Assembly: GCA_947034885.2 (NCBI GenBank)
Contig: OX344751.2
Location: 33,903,582-33,967,581 of the forward strand
Source: Thuidium tamariscinum
Taxonomy: Eukaryota > Streptophyta > Bryopsida > Hypnales > Thuidiaceae
DNA: 64,000 nt
Direction of reading: 5' to 3'
The translations under genes were made by a program, and so were the position numbers. This document shows, piece by piece, positions 18,813 through 31,059 of the stretch; position 1 is the stretch's first letter; each line of letters opens with the position of its first letter. The notes below the pieces were generated by a model. It was not told the DNA's origin and made no database searches. It saw nothing but the letters and a program-made list of their open reading frames with translations.

Positions 18813-18960
18813 TTAACCTTGTAAAGACATGGGCCCCATTTTATACCAAGGTAGTGTACAATTTTTTTTATTGGACCAATAGGTGTATTCTCTTTATTTG
18901 CAGTCAATAGTGAAATCATCTAGAAGACCGTTTGGGTCTGCCATGTCCTTACAAGGTTAA
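18813..18960 (+). mobile_element. piggyBac-like MITE P2, complete copy
   Basis: A 140-bp interior flanked by TTAA on both sides (18813-18816 and 18957-18960). Ends CCTTGTAAAGACATGG and CCATGTCCTTACAAGG are inverted repeats of 16 bp with one mismatch. TTAA flanks and CCYT-starting ends fit piggyBac. The ends resemble family P1 (CCCTGAAACG) and may be related. Non-coding. Confidence 0.8.
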
Positions 18961-19539
18961 AGGACATATTGGGGACTATGGAAATCATCCATTTTAATAC
19001 CATAGGTATCATTGGTTTAAAAAAAATCCAAAAGCATTCATTGAAAGTCAAACTACTATACAAGATCTCCCCTTTTCACACAAAATTCCAAAGATGAACA
19101 ATTGTACTTTTGTTCTACACAAAAGGATTATCTATCATCCATTGGACACAAAATGCTACCTGGTTTGTTGAAGGGTCAACTATGTAGGGATGGGATACAA
19201 TAGTCATTGAGGAAATCGTTCTTATTTATATAGTGCAAATCATTTTCTTGAAGATCAAGTAAACACTACTTGTTGGAAGTAGGAAATCCACTTCTAGCAC
19301 AAAATTTGAAGGATTATCATTTAATGGATGGCACATGATGTGAAAACATTGCACTTCTTTTGGTTCATTTTTTCATTGTAGAAGCTTCAAGAAAATTATG
19401 TAATATATAAATAGAAAAAATAAAGAATGATATCTATGTGAATCAATGATATAGATTTGTTGAATGTCTTTTATATATTTATTAGTTCTAGACTAAAGTA
19501 GAAGAGGTTTTGAATCAACAAAAGCTACATGTGAAGAAG
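18961..19539. other. AT-rich spacer
   Basis: AT-rich sequence with no gene or clear repeat boundary. Confidence 0.4.
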
Positions 19540-20190
19540 TTTGAGAATAGTAATTGCCATAGGACTAGAAAGTTATGAGAAGTTTAGTTTGTAAGTAAGT
19601 ATGGATTTTCTACTCTAAAATATGTTTTGAAGTCCTTTAATTAATTCAAATTTTAGTATTTTTGAAATTCTTTTTTAATTGATTGTAGATTTTTTATTAC
19701 AACATTACAACGATTGGAATTGAAAATTTTCAAATCCATAATAGTAAATTCTTAACAATTTAGTATTTTGAATCATTCTCTATTTTTTTTCTACCGACTA
19801 TTTTTCCTATATATTGTACAATTTCAAATGTTCTAGCTAAAAATTTTCAAGCATGTAGCCAACTTGCCTTGAGGAATAAGTCCAAAGAGTAACAACCATT
19901 TTGGAGATGTTTTCATACAAATGTGACCTTTTGAAGTATAGCTACCAAATTTTTTACAAGACCTCCAAAAGGATTCTTTGTCAATTCCAATGCTAATATC
20001 TCACAATCTACTCAATGGAAATTTCCAAGAAAATTCCACATCTTCTCAAACCAAATTACTACAAGATCGCACACTTGCATGTGTCCAAATATGTTTTTTT
20101 TTCTAAAAGTTGGTACTTGTATGAAGAATGGTAGTTTCAGAGCATTTTTATGAAAACATGGTTGAAAACCTTAGAGGTTAAGAAAGGAGC
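19540..20190 (+). repeat. AT-rich dispersed repeat family E, copy 1
   Basis: It is alignable over about 600 bp with 23930-24690 (+) and, reverse-complemented, 29740-30430. Shared words in order: TATGGATT-TCTACTCTAAAATA, GAAGTCCTTTA, ACAACATT-CAA-ATTGGAATTG, TAAATTCTTAACAATTT, GACCTTTTGAAGTATAGCTA, CTAAAAGTTGGTACTTGTA, then the terminal word CCTTAGAGGTTAAG. No protein frame survives. The element class is unknown. Confidence 0.75.
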
Positions 20191-21504
20191 ACCCATTAAT
20201 TTTAGTGTACTCATTGTTTGACACCAGGGTTCTCTTAAAAATGTCCTCAAAAGTACTTTAAAGGCAAGTTTGAGCACATGTTCAAGTGAGTCAATTTTGA
20301 TCACCACATTACTACACGAGTGTACAAAATGCTAAACTTACTATAATTAAGGTAGGAGCACCCATAATAGAAAATTCAATAAGCAATTTTAGCATACTTG
20401 GTTCTTTGTACTTTTTCCCTTAGCTACAAACTAGTGTGCCATGTGCCATTGCCATAGTCAATATCAAAATAAAAGTAATTCCTAAACTTTTTAATTCATT
20501 AAAACTTTGAAACTCAATAACTTTCTGGCCGTGAGTCCAAATGTCACGAAACCAAGCCCATGCACCCCTCCGTGCCGAGAGTTTTATGATGATATGAAAC
20601 ATACAACTTCAGAACGCATGATCCAGGAAATCTCCATATGACAAACAAACAAACAACCTGTCTTAAGATATTAGATTAATTCACTGAAAGTAACATGATC
20701 GTGAGCGAGCAGCTGTAGAATCATGGGTTGATCCCTTCATGCTCGGATCCCAATATTCCAGTTCCTAACAACTTCTCGGGTGGCTTGTTCTTTGGAAACT
20801 CTTTGGCTGAGCTGGGGCCCAATGTCATGCAACATTCTTCCTCCCAGGGCCCCGGACCACGGACCGTTTGGGGCTGTCTGGGGTCCGTCCCGGGGCCTGG
20901 GCCCTTAGAGAAAAGTTTTCGCCACAGAAAAGTCCTGTGTCCTGCTTTTTTCCTTTCCTCACTGTTCCATTCTGCCAGGACGACTCGTTCCCCGAGTACC
21001 AGCTGCCACTTTGGACAAGCTTTTTCTTTTCCAACTTTTTTGGGGGCAAGGGAAGGATAATGAACCCTTTCAGATTAACCCCTAACTTAGATAGTTCAAA
21101 ACTGTATTGGAAAACGCTCCCAAAAACAACAACATGATAAGGCAGAACCATCCATAACGGATCATTTTAGGTATTCTAGGCATGATCTAGTGTAGTGCAA
21201 GGCAGAGCAAATATTTTGAGAGGTGCAATGATAGAAATGGTGGGGATTGCAAAAAATTGGGTAATTTCATCACATGGATTGAAATTATTATGAATCTTGA
21301 AAGGCAAAAAGTGCATCAAATCCATAGCCAATCTCTAAACTCTTCAAATTCTAATCATTCAAAACATTACTTTTTTATTCACTTCTTTCTACTTTCATTG
21401 CTCACTACTTTGGAACGTGTCATGAACTTTTAGTCCCCACTTTGAAAAGGAGAAAAAAAACTCGACAAGGTGGCTATGGGGTGCTTGTTGGTTATGGGTG
21501 GTTC
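20191..21504. other. Spacer, no gene seen
   Basis: No supported gene. A GC-rich island at 20845-20910 contains an imperfect inverted repeat (GGGCCCCGGACCACGGACC against GTCCCGGGGCCTGGGCCC). Open frames across it on both strands are GC-driven and unlike any protein family. Confidence 0.45.
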
Positions 21505-21846
21505 TAAGGGAGGAGGCTCAAAAACCGCTCAGGCTCAAAAACCGCTCAGGCTCAAAAACTGCCCACCTTCTCAAATGTACATTGCTTGTACATGCAACTT
21601 TTTCATCTTTACAAGAATGTACAAGCACTGTGCATTTGAGAAGGTGGGTGGTTTTAGAGCCCAATTCCATTTCAATTTCAAATTTTCATGACTAATTTAA
21701 TAGAGCTCAACAAAATATAAAACAACTTGAGTTAGATGCCAATTTCAAGGAAAATTTACTGAAAAATAGTTCAAAAAGTTTCACCTCCCAAAAATTCAAT
21801 CCCAACCCTTACCATGGGCACTTTATAGACCACTTCCCTTCCCTTA
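21505..21846 (-). mobile_element. MITE family A, copy 6
   Basis: It begins TAAGGGAGGAGGCTCAAAAA with the segment CCGCTCAGGCTCAAAAA present twice in tandem, followed by hairpin arms CCACCTTCTCAAATGTACAT and GAGAAGGTGGGTGG. It ends in a CCCTTCCCTTA duplication. Near-consensus copy. Confidence 0.82.
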
Positions 21847-23509
21847 TATTTGATGTTTGAGTACAACTAAATTGTACACATTCTTGGGCACAATCAATGT
21901 CAATGAAAGTAGAACTTAGGGGCGTTTTACATTACGGCCATTCAAGTTGAGAGGCCATGGTTTTCTCAAATTTGATTGATGGAAATCATGGTTTCTAAAA
22001 TCTGATTGGTAGAATCGATGGCCTGTCAACTTGGATTGCCACAGTGTGAAACATCCCTTAAGGTAGTAGCATCCATAATTGTTACTACACCCATAACTGA
22101 CAAGTAGAGTACCCTTAAATCGTCTTTAAGAGCACCTTCAAATTGTCACTCACTCTTAATTTTGATTGATAAACTTTGAATATTTTAGATTTTATTGTGA
22201 GAATCAAGGTAGATTTACTAGAGTGCCCTTTGTGAGTTTCACTTTGAAAATTCACAAAAATTAGATGACTTGCCCAAAAAATTTATTTTATTTTTTGAAA
22301 ATTCATGATTTTTAGTTGCTAATACTGTAAAAATATTGCTTCTAGAAAAAGATACCTTCAATTCTACTTAATTGCTTATTTTGACGGTTATGGGTGTTCC
22401 TACCTTATAGTACTTTTCAGAAGTTTGGAAATTAATGTCAAGGAGTTTGCTTGGAATTAGGTTATTGTTGTTGTGTTGTGGTGGTGGCGTTTATGTTAGG
22501 TGAGGGCCGGGTTGGTTTGTAGGTATCCGTCCGTCTATCCGTCCGTGGATGGATGGATGGAAAGCGGATTTCTCGGATATTTGGGGACTGGGACCGCCCG
22601 GGACTTATTAGAGAAAAGGGGCAAGTGGGTTAGTTGGTTGGGTGCTTTAATCAGTGCACTTTGCTTTGTTGGTTCAGGGAAGTGATGATACTGGAAACGA
22701 CAATGCTTAGGAAGCAAGTGCAGTCTTATTATGACGTGGCACTTCCGGGCGTACTGGCTTATCTTTCTAAGGTAGCTTTGCCAATGGGACCTGCAAAACC
22801 CAAAAAAAAATGGTGCCAGATCGGCCCCACGTGAATGGGATTCATTTGGGGCCGTCCGGATCATATCAGTTCCAACTATTTTGGACACATTCAATATGCG
22901 AGCTACGATCCACAATTATAGGATATTCAAATTTTTGTTGTTAAAACATGTCGGTTCGAGTGAATGGGCTTACGGAAACATGTTGCTTGCTTATGGGATC
23001 AATTGAATGTTGAAGCCTTGCATATCATTGTTAATGTTAACTAAACTATGCTACCATTTTCCCTCGGAGATTGGAATAATTGTTTGCAAAGAGTCATTGG
23101 CTAGGTAGAAAATTGTATGAGAGGGATCATAAACTATTTAGGCTTTTGCACTTGTCCACTAGGAGGCTCTGAAATGGATAGTTGATTGTGAGAAAATGAA
23201 CTGTGGATTACATTGAAGCATGCTAAGATTTGGTTTTTATTAATTGAAAGGGTGGTTTCAAAGTTTCAATGGGTTCATTCTTAACTAAGTGGATAGGTGT
23301 TTATTGATTATATTCAAAATAAGAATTGGTTGTTGAACCACCTTCTTTCAAGTGTTAAAAAATTTGAATAATGATTTATTCAAGCATTCATTTTAGTTTT
23401 AGGAAAGGACATATTTAGAAACAAATTCTATTACTTTTTACATGTTGCAATGCTAGTTTTTGAACCAAGCCAGATTTTTTTATGGGCTTGCAAGGCTTAT
23501 TGATCACAA
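21847..23509. other. Spacer, no gene seen
   Basis: AT-rich flanks around a GC-richer patch at 22500-22900 with GTCCGTC/GGATGGATGGATGG simple sequence (22527-22560). Open frames there (for example minus 22915-22535) match no family. No RNA gene noticed. Confidence 0.4.
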
Positions 23510-23707
23510 ATGGGACCCTATGCTAGTCTGTGTTTGAAAATTCATAACTAATTTGATAATGCTTCAAAAAATATGAAACGACTTGTGTTAGATTCCTCAT
23601 TTATTTTTCTTTCATTGAAAAATGAGTGAAAAATATTACCATCCAAACAAATACATGAAATAGGTGGACCAGCCCTTAGATGAGTAGTTTATGAGCCTCT
23701 TACCTTA
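23510..23707 (-). mobile_element. MITE family A, half copy
   Basis: Only the half without the hairpin: TTCATAACTAATTTGATAAT, GCTTCAAAAAATATGAAACG, GTTAGATTCC, then CAGCCCTTAGATGAG and end GAGCCTCTTACCTTA. Confidence 0.7.
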
Positions 23708-23929
23708 ATGCTAGGAGCTCCTACTTTCTAGAAGAGCAATAGAGACTCCTCTAACATTGGTTAATTATTGGTCATCTTCACCCCTAAAGAACCAACATGC
23801 TAAATTTGGCAATATAGAAATTTTGAGCAAGCACATGTGATTGGAGATTTTTATATTTTGCACCCAAGTTTTAATAGAAGGTAAGGAAGAGGATTATCTT
23901 TCATATGTACTAAAAAATCAGGACATTTC

Positions 23930-24690
23930 GAGATATGAGTCAAAAGTTATAGCCTAAAATGTTATTTTTTTGTAAATGGGTAGTTCGGGCAAATTGAATT
24001 TTTTTTACAAAACCAAAATTTGAAATAAGTTTTGTTCATTTCTAATTGCATAGAAAGCTTTGAATCATTCCATTTTGATCAATGAGTGAAAAGTTATAAG
24101 GCGTTTTTGTTTGTAGGCAATTATGGATTCTCTACTCTAAAATAAACTTTGAAGTCCTTTATTTTACTCAATTTTTGATATTTTTTGAAAAAAATAAAAT
24201 CATAGGATGTAGATTGTTTATGACAACATTGCAAACATTGGAATTGGTATTTTTCAATTCCACATATAAATTCTTAACAATTTTGTATTTTGAATCAACT
24301 GGTACTTCTTTCTACTTACTATTTTTTTCAAATATGCTGTACAATTCCAAATAATTTGAAATTTTTTAGACTCTCTACTTAGTTGGCTTCAACAATGAAT
24401 CTAAAGAAACACAATTGCTTTGGACCACTTTATATATGATGGTCACCTTTTGAAGTGTAGCAAGTTACCTTGTTTTCCACATTGTGAAAAAAATTATTTT
24501 CAAGCATTCAAGCATTGATACCTTGCAATCTATATAGTGAAAAACAATGAAATTTTTTTACATGTTTTCAAACCAATTTACCACAAATCTCAATAAATGC
24601 TTTTGAAAAAAATTGATATTGGTACTAGAAATGGCAGTTTTTGACCATTTTGGAGTAAACATAGTCAAGGAACTTAAGGGGTTACTTAAG
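23930..24690 (+). repeat. AT-rich dispersed repeat family E, copy 2
   Basis: Aligned with copy 1 (19540) over most of its length: GGATTCTCTACTCTAAAATA, TTTTGTATTTTGAATCA, GGTCACCTTTTGAAGTGTAG, TTGGTACTAGAAATGGCAGT, and a terminal AACTTAAGGGGTTACTTAAG. Confidence 0.72.
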
Positions 24691-25733
24691 AAAATGTTTT
24701 CCTAGTACTATTCGTTCAACTCAAAATAGAAATGAAGTTGCCTCTCTTTTCAAAAAGGGCTAAAATACTAAAGTGAATATAGGATATTCACCTTTCAATA
24801 CTAAAACTAGTTTAGTTTATGGGTGTGGTGGAACATGTTTTAGGAAGAACTAAAGAACCAAGTATGAATGTTGTTTAATTCCTCAATGCCCAAGGCATCG
24901 TATTTGGGTGTCAACTAGAATTTGAAGCTATTTAAAATATTAACAAAATTATTTCAATTTTTTTTAGTTTGATATCCTTTATAAATTATTTTAAGCATCA
25001 AAGAACAATTTTGAAAAAAATTATCAATGATTTTTTTTGAAGATTCAGTGTAAAGGAGTCTATTGCAAATCTTATTTTTTTAGTGTCAAAGGCTCATAGT
25101 AGAAATGAGACTCAAATTCACTAGATCTTGAGGAAGAAATCACATTAGAAATCTATTAAAAAAAAATTATAGAGTAGCTTTAATTATTGAAGCCATAAAT
25201 TAATTATGGTCATCAATGTTAATATATCCTTTAGCCATATGTTTTTTTCAAGACGACAATTATAGATTTGACAAGTGAAAGAGTGGATTGAAAGACTTCA
25301 ATTCCTTTCACAATCTTTACGCCTTCTTGATCAACATATATTAATAATCTTTCAATCCACAAGTGATGTTTTGTATTTCAATTCTTTTCCTATACGACAT
25401 ATAACATGTCTAGTTTGAATTTTGAATTTTGAAAAAATTGATCAAATTAATCTAAATTTGAGCAAAAATTTTGTTTTATTTTGAGCAAACTTCAAGGAGC
25501 TCAACAAAGGCTTTGGGTATTTACAAATTAAACCCTAAGGTAGATTGACATAGGACCTACAAAGACCATACCAATAGGACATAAAAGTACAAGTGACATT
25601 TAAGGTAGCATTGAGTGTCATATGCAATCAATTTTTTTTTAGCCTTGCAAAAATGATAGGGAAGCGTGTTGTGAAATTTGTAAAACAATTTCTTATATTC
25701 AGCCTTGTAATGAAGAAACATAGATACAATGAG
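24691..25733. other. AT-rich spacer
   Basis: Strongly AT-rich, no gene; probably further decayed repeat DNA. Confidence 0.4.
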
Positions 25734-25961
25734 GTAGGAGGCTTGAAAATTGCTCAAGCTCCAAAACTGCTTTATGCTATATTGATTTCAAAAATTCATA
25801 ACTAATTCTACAAAGCTCCAAAACATATGCAACAACTTGGATTAGATGCCTATTCCACATGTCTTTCAAGGAAAATTTACTGAAAAATATTTCAATATGT
25901 TTCACCTCCCCAAAATTCAATTATAGCCCTTCGGTGGTCGGTTTATCAACCTCCTACCTTA
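25734..25961 (-). mobile_element. MITE family A, internal-deletion copy
   Basis: The ends TAGGAGGCTTGAAAATTGCTC and ACCTCCTACCTTA are kept, but the central TGTACA hairpin is absent: the left end runs straight into TTCAAAAATTCATAACTAAT and GCTCCAAAACATATGCAACA. Confidence 0.78.
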
Positions 25962-27050
25962 CACGGTTACACCACATCGTGTTTCCTACCTGCATTACGG
26001 GATAATAATTGGTTCAAATCCAAATGGAAATAGGTGATCGATCATCTCTTCTCCACAAGGACTGCCTGAAAGCCAAATCAAATTTCTTGAACAATGGGAG
26101 TAGTACTAACTTCCTGGCCATACTAATTGCGACTGTTTTGGGCCCATGCTTTGAGACTTTGCAACTTTTTTTTGGTAAACGCCAGCCTCCCATCTACTCC
26201 TCCGACCTCTACAAGTCTGACTCACTTCCAGCAATTTCAATTGACTTGGAAAATTCTGTCCGCCCCCGCCCCCGCCCCCGCCCCCCCAATTTTTTTTAAT
26301 TTTTAATTTTTTTCTTTAAATTTTTAAATATTTTTTGAAACATGCCCCCCAATTTTTGACTAAATCATGCTTTAGGAACATCATGCCACCATGTGATTTA
26401 TAAACACGTCTCATCTTCTTTTGATCATGTTCGCTCTGCTTTTGGGGAATGTACTTTTTCAGTCTCTAGTAACATTAAAAAAAAATGGTACTCACGAGTA
26501 CGAAAAAAGTTTTAAAAAGTAAAAAGTACTCGAATGACCATTAGAAGCTCGGACAGAATGCGGAATTCCATGAGTTGGACCCTAATGATGCCTTGAGAGT
26601 TTTGCACTTTAACTTGCTGCGGCTTTTGAGGTTTTTTTTCCTAAACTATTTTATTGTGGCTTTCAATTGGTGTGACTGAGTCTTTGTTGTTTGCCTTTTG
26701 GAAATAAAGGAAGTGAGATCAATTTCATCATTCTCACCAGGAGTATCGGAGCAATCATGAGCAATTGCAAGCTTGATGATGATTTTGTTTTTGGAAAGAA
26801 GCTTGATGATTTGATTCCCTCAAGTTTGTTGCCAATGCGCTAATGCAATCGTGGAATCGTGGCGGGGGCATGACAAAAAATTTGACTTGTTTGAAGCGAA
26901 GTTGGTTTGAATTGGTCAATCCATCATGCTCCTTTTGTTTTGAGGGTTATTATGGAGGGCTTAAATGTAAGCGCAAGTAACGTTGTGAGCAAGGAAAGGA
27001 TCTACATTTATGTTTGTTTAATATTTTAGCACCTAAAGGATTGTTGTGTC
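25962..27050. other. Spacer with CCCCCG microsatellite
   Basis: No gene supported. 26260-26288 is a run of CGCCCCCGCCCCCG units followed by CCCCCCAATTTTTTTT, the same C-run/T-run junction found at 14300 and 29590, so this may be another fragment of that poly-C element. The open frame at 26009-26299 simply reads through it. Confidence 0.45.
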
Positions 27051-27059
27051 CTTAGGGGG

Positions 27060-27800
27060 ACAAAATGGATTTTGGGCACGTTCTTATGACCTCAATTTGT
27101 GGTGAAACTTCCTGAAACTTTCGCATAAGATAGAACAACTGATTAGTTTTGTAGGAGTATAATTTTTATTTCAATTGGTGCATGGGAGCAAAAGTTATAC
27201 CAGAAAAAGCTCGAAACTAAACTTGATAGGAACAACATTTTTTTTGCAAAAAGACAAAATTAAAATTTTAAACTTTTTTCCTTGAAAGAATATATTTTGG
27301 TCTACATTTGAAGCTTTTATTCATTCTATTTGGACTAATAATGAAAAGGTTAGGGATCACATTGTTTTTCAGACAATTTCAACATCTTCTCAGAAAAATA
27401 ACTCATAGAATTCATTTTTGAATGCAATTTTCACAATTTTTCAAAAAAAAAAGTTGCTAAAGGTTTCATCTATTTACTAGAAGAATCTTAGGTTTGGATT
27501 ATTGTATTTCAATCCCATCTTTGAGCTATTAACCATTTAGTTATTCTTTCAATTGTGGACCTATTCCTACTTAACAAATTTTTTTAGAAAGAAATTATGT
27601 TTCTTTTTTGTGAAATTTCTTTCTTAGATTCTCAACTCAGTTCTTTTGGACAATTTTTAAAAATTCAAGTTCTATAGTGCAAAGTTTTTCCAAAAATGGT
27701 AGTCAAAGTCATCTGAAATTATAGACTGCAACTCAAAAAATCTTTTTTTTTCCAACTTTGAATGCTAGAATATCTTCCAATCTATACAATCAAACTTCAT
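27060..27800 (+). repeat. AT-rich dispersed repeat family F, copy 1
   Basis: It matches 47830-48290 (+) and part of 29150-29400 (-): TTCAATTGGTGC-GGAGCAAAAGTTAT, TTTATTCATTC-ATTTGGA-TAAT, TTTTGAATGCAATTTTCACA and TGTATTTCAATC. It resembles family E in base composition and word use, and may be a distant relative. Confidence 0.6.
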
Positions 27801-27859
27801 GAAATTTTTATGACGTAATTACAAAGAGGTTAAATATAATATCCTACAATTAGATTCTT

Positions 27860-27861
<2 letters not shown>

Positions 27862-27931
<70 letters not shown>
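27862..27931. repeat. TA dinucleotide microsatellite
   Basis: About 35 uninterrupted TA units. An open frame on the minus strand here encodes only alternating Ile-Tyr and is an artefact of the repeat. Confidence 0.97.
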
Positions 27932-27934
<3 letters not shown>

Positions 27935-29454
27935 TCTTAGATGAATACAACAAGAATGACAATTTTGAGTGTTTTTTGACAAGAAAAAGGGTATAAGCCC
28001 TTTAGGGGTTAAAGAGGGATATGGCTTGCATCTGGTGTTGTCACAATCACGTTCAATTGTCAATTGTAGAAGTGTAATCTATAATTCAATCTAAATTGTC
28101 ACTAATAATGAACAAGATGTAATCAAGATAATATGGTGCTTCTAAGGGTTCATAATTTTCTTAACAGAATAGTGTAGATTCAAACATCTTTTTGTTGCTT
28201 TACATGGGATGATACCAAATTGCCTATGGAGGAAAGATGTGGAATTATGCTAGCATCTATTAGTACAAACTTAGGTTGAAAATTAGCACACCCAAGAGTA
28301 GATTTAAATCCACTCATTGAAAGACATATAGTTACACCTTACATTACTGCAATCACTTAGTATAGAAATCTTGATGATAGATTGTTATCCTAGAGTATTG
28401 TGAATTATGGAAGGAAACAAAACAATTCTTTCTCTCTCTCTATTTTTTTTAGTTTTTAATATTTTTTAAATCACTCTAATTACACATTCTACAAACTTGC
28501 ATGAAAGTGTGCTCATTTGACCCTATAGCACGGTCTTGGAAATGGAGGGGTTACATAAACCAATTTTCTTTTGAATTAATCCCCAGACCTTTTATCTGTG
28601 AAAAATCACTTAAAATTGTCATTTCTATAGCAAAGAGTAAAAGTTTTGAAAATTGTTTTTTTCACATCTAACCAAAGGGTATTATACCTAAATAGTATAA
28701 GAATGTGTGGAAAAAAAAGTTTAGAAGCTTTGACCACACAAATTGCAAGATATGTGTGTTTAAAGTGGAAAAAAAAGTCTTTTAGCACATTGAGAGACTG
28801 GATTATTTGACTTTGAACCTTCTTGATTATAATTTCTTGCACTACAAAGTCTTGAGATTTGAATATGGTGGAGAATTGAGTTGAGAGTCTAGGAAAAAAA
28901 AAACTTAATTTTTATTCTTAAGAAAATTATTGAGTAGAACAATAGGTACAAAGTAGAAAGAAAATTTGAATTATTAATATCTCTAAGATGGAATTAAAAT
29001 GCACTAATCTCAATGGTGAGATTGTTCTAGCATGAAAAATAAACCATGTGGATTTTTTTTTAATTGTATAAAATGCATTTAGAAATGAATTCTTCAAGCT
29101 ATTTTTTCAAGAAGATGATCCAATTGCCTAAACAACAAGGTTGTCTATAACTTTCACACAATTTATCCAAATGGAATGAATAAAAGCTTTCCATGTAGAA
29201 AAAATATATATATAATCTAAAAAAATTCTTAGAAGCCAATTTAAGGAAAAATTGGGCCATTGTCCCGTGTCCCTTGTTTTGAGCTTATTTGGGCATAACT
29301 TTTGTTCTCGGGCACCAATTGAAAAAGATACATACTCCTATGAAGCTATTCATTTTTTCCATCTTCAAATTTTTTTTTATGAAAGTCAAGACAAAAATTG
29401 AGATTGTAGATACCTACTTGAAATTCCATTAGAAGAAATGTGAGGCCATTAGAA
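27932..29454. other. AT-rich spacer with repeat fragments
   Basis: No gene. CCTTTAGGGGTTAAAG at about 28007 is the terminal word shared with other AT-rich repeats, and 29150-29400 is an inverted fragment of family F (GGGCATAACTTTTGTTCTCG, GCACCAATTGAAAAAGATAC). Confidence 0.45.
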
Positions 29455-29690
29455 GATTGTGGGTTCCCAGACTACGGGAATGTAGTTTTTGTCGCGAGAA
29501 CTGAAATCCGACGTGGTCGAGAGCGTGCCACGTAATTATTTTATTTTATTTTTTAAAAATTTGGGATTTTTTTTCATATTTCAGGACCCCCCCCCCCCCC
29601 CCCCCCCCATTTTTTTTGGGTAAATGACACCTTGATAGCGGCCAGCAGTTTTGGGGAACAACCCCAAAACGGCCCTTTGGAGGTTTCAGA
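29455..29690. repeat. Poly-C-containing repeat element
   Basis: It contains GTGGTCGAGAGCGTGCCACG (shared, inverted, with 16314-16593), TTTTTTTTCATATTTCAGGA, a run of 22 C at 29587-29608, ATTTTTTTTGGG and GGGGAACAACCCCAAAACGG. Related to 14150-14404. Likely a decayed MITE; ends not resolved. Confidence 0.55.
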
Positions 29691-29739
29691 TTTCTTCAAA
29701 TGCCATTTGTCCCTTGAAGGAACAATGGTCCTATAAAAG

Positions 29740-30430
29740 TTAAGTTAATGCAATAACTTTTCTTCTTTGATCTTCAATAATGTATTTATTTTAGAATGAT
29801 TTTCTTAGCAAACTTATTAGGAAATAGTGTTTAATTTTTCCATTTCAATGATATTTTGTTTCATTCATTTTGACCTTTAAAGGTTTTTGAATGTTTTCAC
29901 CAAAAACTCTTTAGAACTGCCATTTCTTGTACAAGTACCAACTTTTAGAAAAAAACATTTTTGGACAAATGTAACCATAGGACCTTGTAAAAAAATTGGT
30001 TTGAAAGATGTAGAAAAAATTCAAATTTTTTATTGGATACCTTATAAGATATGAGTGTTTGAATTGACAAATATATATTTTTAATTCTACAAAAACCAAA
30101 GACCTATACTTCAAATGGTCACAATTGTATAAAAAATTGTCCAAAATGGTGGTTACTCTTTATATATTTTTTTCTTGAAGCAAGTTGGTTGAAATCATGC
30201 AACATAAAGGGAAAAAAATATTAAGCAGAAAGAAATAGAATATGATCCAAAAACTAAATTATTAACAACTTATTTATGAAATTGAAAATGCCAATCTCAA
30301 ATTACTACCCACAAACTACCTCAAACTAAAACTCTTCATAACTTTTGGCTCATTTATCAAAATACAATGATTCAAAGCCTTTCACTTAGATATAAATCTA
30401 AAAAATGAATTTTAAATTATTATTTCTTAT
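29740..30430 (-). repeat. AT-rich dispersed repeat family E, copy 3
   Basis: The reverse complement matches copy 1 nearly word for word in places: GTTTTTTTCTAAAAGTTGG, TACTTGTACAAGAAATGGCA, AAAGAGTAACCACCATTTTG, GTGACCATTTGAAGTATAGG, GCCAACTTGC-TTGA. No coding frame. Confidence 0.75.
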
Positions 30431-30751
30431 CAAATTAATTTATAAAGAAGTTTTTTTTAATTGTTTAGGCTACCCATCAAATAATAGAAACCACAAATTA
30501 CACAATAATTTCTTAACTATGTAGTCAAAAGTTATAAAAGTTGTTAGGCCTTAAAGGTACTCCTTGAGAAATTGTCGTGTGAAATTTTTAGAGAAAAAAA
30601 CAACAAACCCCATTTGTAGTGAGCTGCCCCAAAATTGCTATGTTGTCAAAAAAAAATATTTCAGTGCTTTAGGAGTTTAAAAAAACAAAAAACAACAACA
30701 TTATTTGATTGAATTTGAAAACTGAGTGATTGATTGATGAGAACATCAGCC

Positions 30752-31057
30752 GGGCCCAAGGTTGACATTTCAACCCATCTCCATGTCAATGCCACATCCG
30801 GGAAGAAATTTTAGCTTAACCAGCTCAAATCCTATATTTTCTTACACCAACTGGTTGCTTGGAGAATACTCTTAGCTAGGCCTTAAGAAAACAAAGAATA
30901 TATTTTTTTTCCCCTCTAAAATGATCGGTTTTTTTCCTAAAATTCTGAACTTCATTTGGAAATTTTTAGTTTCAACCGAATAACTTGTAACTAAATGCGG
31001 GTACTCCCTGTTCATTGGGCCCAAGGTTGACATTTCAACCCATCTCCATGTCAATGC
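30752..31057. repeat. 41-bp exact direct repeat, 265 bp apart
   Basis: 30752-30792 and 31017-31057 are identical, starting GGGCCCAAGGTTGACATTTC and ending CCATGTCAATGC. An exact repeat of this length in otherwise decayed DNA suggests a recent local duplication or remnants of flanking sequence around an insertion. Confidence 0.9.
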
Positions 31058-31059
31058 GC

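Noticed and set aside
20845-20910. GC-rich inverted repeat as a terminator or RNA hairpin
   Set aside because: Imperfect arms and no nearby gene to give it a role.
25940-26030. Possible tRNA T-loop (GGTTCAAATCC)
   Set aside because: No D-arm, anticodon arm or acceptor stem can be drawn around it.
27830-28063. 77-codon minus-strand frame with repeated Ile-Tyr
   Set aside because: It is translation of a TA microsatellite.
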